NCBI RefSeq assembly: GCF_000717335.1
Contig: NZ_JNYZ01000054.1
Coordinates: 1-58,098 of the forward strand
Direction of reading: 5' to 3'
Origin: Amycolatopsis jejuensis
GTDB lineage: Bacteria > Actinomycetota > Actinomycetes > Mycobacteriales > Pseudonocardiaceae
Length of the DNA stretch: 58,098 nucleotides
Positions within the stretch are counted from its first letter, which is position 1. Each line of letters opens with the position of its first letter. Positions 54,188 to 58,098 of this stretch are shown piece by piece. The notes under the pieces are model-generated. The model worked only from the letters and a program-made list of their open reading frames with translations, searched no databases and was not told the DNA's origin. The position numbers and the translations under genes are program-made.

Positions 54188-55783
54188 GTGGCACTCAACA
54201 TCGCGGATCTACTCGAGCACGCCGTCGACGCCGTGCCGGAGCGCGTCGCGGTCGTGTGCGGCGAGCGGCAGGTCACCTTCGCGCAGCTGGAGGAGCGCGC
54301 GAACCGGCTGGCCCACCATCTCGCCGCGCACGGCGTGGGACGCGGATCCCACATCGGTGTCTATTCCCGGAACTCCATCGAGGCGCTGGAAGCGATGTTC
54401 GCCGCGTACAAGCTGCGTGCCATCGCGGTGAACGTGAACTACCGCTACGTCCACAGCGAGCTCCGCTACCTCTTCACGAACGCCGACCTGGTGGCCGTGG
54501 TGCACGAGCGGGGCTACGCCGACCGGGTGGCCGCGGTGCTCCCGGAAACCCCGAAACTGAAACACGTTGTCGTCGTCGAGGACGGTTCGGACACCCCGTA
54601 CGAGACGGGCGTGGAGTACGAATCGGCGCTGGCGGGCGAATCGCCGGAACGCGACTTCGGCGAGCGCAGCTCCGACGATCTGTACATCCTCTACACCGGC
54701 GGCACCACCGGCTACCCGAAGGGCGTGCTCTGGCGGCACGAGGACATCTGGCGCGCACTCGGCGGCGGGATCAACTTCGTGACCGGTGAGTACGTGCCGG
54801 ACGAGTGGACGCTCGCCGAACAGGGCAAGTCCGGTGCGCTCGTCCGGTTGCCTGCCGCGCCGCTGATCCACGGCGCCGCGCAATGGGCGGCGTTCGGCGC
54901 GTTGTTCACCGGCAGCCCGGTGGTGTTCGTGCCGCAATTCGACGCCCACGACGTGTGGCGTGCGGTGCAGGAGCACAAGGTGCAGGTACTCACGATCGTC
55001 GGCGACGCGATGGCGCGCCCGCTCGTGGAGGCGTACCGGTCGGGTTCGTACGACGCGTCGTCGCTCGTGGCGATGTCGAGCCATGCGGCGTTGTTTTCGC
55101 AGTCGGTGAAGCAGGAAGTGCTGAATCTGCTGCCGAACGTGGTGATCACGGACGCGATCGGGTCGTCGGAGAGCGGCTTCACGGGGATCGGCATGGTGGG
55201 CAAGGATTCCGACCACAGCGCGGGCCCGCGGGTGAGCTTCGGCAAGGACGCAATCCTCCTCGACGACGACGGCCGCGTGGTCCCGCCGGAACCGGGCGCG
55301 GTCGGGCGGATCGGCCGCCGCGGGCACGTCCCGCTCGGCTATTACGGCGACCCGGACAAGAGCCGCGCAATTTTCACCGAGGTCGATGGCGTGCGGTACG
55401 TCGTGCCGGGCGACTACGCGCGCTACGAGGACGACGGCACGGTGACGTTGCTGGGCCGCGGATCGCAGTGCGTGAACACCGGCGGCGAGAAGGTGTACCC
55501 CGAGGAGGTGGAGGGTGCCCTCAAATCGCATCCGGACGTGTTCGACGCACTCGTGATCGGCATCCCCGACGATCGCCTCGGTCAGCGCGTCGCTGCCGTC
55601 GTACAGCCGCGTCCGGGCGTGACGCCGGACCTGGCCGCGCTGGAGGCGCACGTGCGCACCGAGGTCGCCGGGTACAAGGTGCCGCGCACGGTGTGGCTCG
55701 CCGACGAGATCGGCCGCTCCCCGAGCGGGAAGCCGGACTACCCGTGGGCCCAGCGGTACGCCGCCGGGCACGAACCCGCCTAG
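54188..55783 (+). CDS. fadD19: Steroid side-chain acyl-CoA synthetase FadD19
   Basis: A 531-residue ligase very close to mycobacterial FadD19: [105 protein letters not shown] and [15 protein letters not shown]. FadD19 activates the C26/C27 acid from CYP125, and in Rhodococcus is needed for C24-branched side chains. GTG start right after the KstR box, so the mRNA is probably nearly leaderless. The next gene follows 8 bases after its stop. Confidence 0.93.
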   Translation: MALNIADLLEHAVDAVPERVAVVCGERQVTFAQLEERANRLAHHLAAHGVGRGSHIGVYSRNSIEALEAMFAAYKLRAIAVNVNYRYVHSELRYLFTNADLVAVVHERGYADRVAAVLPETPKLKHVVVVEDGSDTPYETGVEYESALAGESPERDFGERSSDDLYILYTGGTTGYPKGVLWRHEDIWRALGGGINFVTGEYVPDEWTLAEQGKSGALVRLPAAPLIHGAAQWAAFGALFTGSPVVFVPQFDAHDVWRAVQEHKVQVLTIVGDAMARPLVEAYRSGSYDASSLVAMSSHAALFSQSVKQEVLNLLPNVVITDAIGSSESGFTGIGMVGKDSDHSAGPRVSFGKDAILLDDDGRVVPPEPGAVGRIGRRGHVPLGYYGDPDKSRAIFTEVDGVRYVVPGDYARYEDDGTVTLLGRGSQCVNTGGEKVYPEEVEGALKSHPDVFDALVIGIPDDRLGQRVAAVVQPRPGVTPDLAALEAHVRTEVAGYKVPRTVWLADEIGRSPSGKPDYPWAQRYAAGHEPA

Positions 55784-55791
55784 GAGTACGC

Positions 55792-56901
55792 ATGCGCACG
55801 TCGCTGTGCGACCGGTTCGGCGTCGACGTGCCGATTTTCGGCTTCACCCCCTCGGAGCACGTGGCCGCCGCGATCAGCCGCGCGGGCGGCCTCGGCGTGC
55901 TGGGCTGCGTCCGCTTCAACGACCCCGCCGAACTCGACGCGGTGCTGTCCTGGATGGACGGCAACACCGGCGGCAAGCCGTACGGCGTCGACATCGTGAT
56001 GCCCGCCAAGATCCCGTCCGAAGGAAGCCAGACCGACCTCACAAAGCTCATCCCGGACGGCCACCGTTCCTTTGTCGACAAAGTGCTCCGAGACCTCGGT
56101 GTCCCGCCGCTGCCCGATGACACCGACGAACGCGCCGGCGTGCTCGGCTGGCTGCACTCGGTCGCCCGGTCCCACGTGGACGTCGCCCTGAACCACCGGA
56201 TCAGCCTCGTCGCCAACGCCCTCGGTTCCCCACCGGCGGACGTCATCGCCCGCGCCCACGACGCCGGCGTCCCGGTGGCGGCCTTGGCCGGCAAGGGCTC
56301 GCACGCGGTACGCCACGTCGACAACGGCGTCGACCTCGTCGTCGCCCAAGGCCACGAGGCAGGCGGCCACACCGGCGAGATCGCGACCATGGTGCTGGTC
56401 CCGGAAATCGTCGACGCCGTCGGCGACCGGGCCCCGGTGCTCGCCGCAGGCGGCATCGGCTCGGGCCGCCAGGTCGCCGCCGCACTGGCGCTGGGTGCGT
56501 CAGGCGCGTGGATGGGATCGTTCTGGCTCGCGACCGAGGAGTACCGGCAGACCATGCCCGGCTCCGCCGCGATGCAGGACGCCCTGGTGGCCGCGACCTC
56601 CGCGGACACTGTGCGTACCCGCATCTACACCGGCAAACCGGCCCGCCTGCTCAAGACCCGCTGGACCGAAGCCTGGTCGGCCCCCGGTGCCCCGGACCCG
56701 TTGCCTATGCCATTGCAGAACCTCCTCGTTTCTTATGCGCACAACCGCATCCACGCCGCCGCGGACCCGGCGGTGGTGTCGATGCCGGTCGGCCAGATCG
56801 TCGGCCGGATGGACCGGGTCCGCCCGGTGGCCGACGTAATGGCCGAGCTCGTGCGGGGTTTCGCCGACACGGTGTCCCGGCTGGACAAGATCCGCTCGTG
56901 A
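55792..56901 (+). CDS. Nitronate monooxygenase-family FMN oxidoreductase
   Basis: A 369-residue TIM-barrel FMN protein. PIFGFTPSEHVAAAISRAGG, LGVLGCVRFND, VVAQGHEAGGHTGEIATMVL (the family's EAGGHxG flavin loop), VLAAGGIGSGRQVAAALALG and WMGSFWLATEEYRQT. In sterol catabolism a member of this family (IpdC, Rv3553) acts on CD-ring intermediates. Whether this is that enzyme or a side-chain enzyme is not settled. It is co-transcribed with fadD19 (8-base gap), so a sterol role is likely. Confidence 0.8.
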   Translation: MRTSLCDRFGVDVPIFGFTPSEHVAAAISRAGGLGVLGCVRFNDPAELDAVLSWMDGNTGGKPYGVDIVMPAKIPSEGSQTDLTKLIPDGHRSFVDKVLRDLGVPPLPDDTDERAGVLGWLHSVARSHVDVALNHRISLVANALGSPPADVIARAHDAGVPVAALAGKGSHAVRHVDNGVDLVVAQGHEAGGHTGEIATMVLVPEIVDAVGDRAPVLAAGGIGSGRQVAAALALGASGAWMGSFWLATEEYRQTMPGSAAMQDALVAATSADTVRTRIYTGKPARLLKTRWTEAWSAPGAPDPLPMPLQNLLVSYAHNRIHAAADPAVVSMPVGQIVGRMDRVRPVADVMAELVRGFADTVSRLDKIRS

Positions 56902-56902
56902 C

Positions 56903-58098
<1,196 letters not shown>

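Overview
The window reads as chromosome of a high-GC actinomycete of the Pseudonocardiales type, most likely Amycolatopsis or a close relative. This is inferred from strong G/C third-position bias, many GTG starts, 4-base stop/start overlaps and a large actinobacterial sterol-catabolism complement. No rRNA, tRNA, CRISPR array, IS transposase or replication origin was seen. The sterol regulator KstR is not encoded here, but matches to its operator (TNNAACNNGTTNNA) precede most sterol operons.

Layout. (1) 1-5040: a graveyard of Rhs/polymorphic-toxin 3' cassettes. It has one readable Rhs C-terminal toxin (cut by the window edge) with an overlapping immunity-type gene, then broken Rhs tips, orphan toxin tails and a set of immunity-like genes, three of which are paralogues. 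(2) 5.1-14.1 kb: a cysteine-bearing HTH regulator divergent from folE, an HSL-type esterase, a WS/DGAT acyltransferase, an amidohydrolase, a TIGR04141/DUF6119 protein, a Uma2 nuclease-fold protein and an alpha/beta hydrolase. (3) 14.1-18.9 kb: the chsE1-chsE2-chsH2-chsH1-ltp2 operon (igr type), which removes the last propionyl side-chain unit of cholesterol. (4) 19.0-25.2 kb: DUF5134 and a lone riboflavin kinase domain, then a minus-strand operon kstD-kshA-(4-Cys small protein)-kshB-hydratase that opens ring B. (5) 25.3-30.9 kb: a KstD-family flavoprotein and hsaA-hsaD-hsaC-hsaB for ring A/B opening. HsaB carries two large low-complexity insertions. (6) 31-43.2 kb: an Smr protein with an SOS box, an MBL hydrolase, a desaturase, a tandem Lrp regulator divergent from an M20-DUF3311-symporter-amidohydrolase operon, LtrA, and small enzymes. 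(7) 43.9-56.9 kb: fadA5/cyp125 (divergent, each with a KstR box), a transglutaminase and BrkB. These are followed by the side-chain block ltp3-ltp4-DUF35 / fadD and echA19 / fadD19 / FMN oxidoreductase, probably including C24-branched phytosterol side chains. (8) 56.9 kb to the end: a secreted trypsin-like protease and a G-rich, gene-free tail.

Together CYP125, FadD19, EchA19, FadA5, ChsE1/E2, ChsH1/H2 and Ltp2-4 shorten the side chain, KstD plus KshAB break the nucleus to 3-HSA, and HsaAB, HsaC and HsaD open and hydrolyse ring A. Absent from the window are kstR, mce4, hsd, hsaEFG, ipdAB and kstR2. The most unusual items are the rebuilt hsaB, the small 4-Cys gene wedged between kshA and kshB, a dispersed nested-hairpin element (two copies and a relic), a stop-codon-bearing tandem array between two convergent genes, the SOS box at smr, and the paralogous immunity cassettes.
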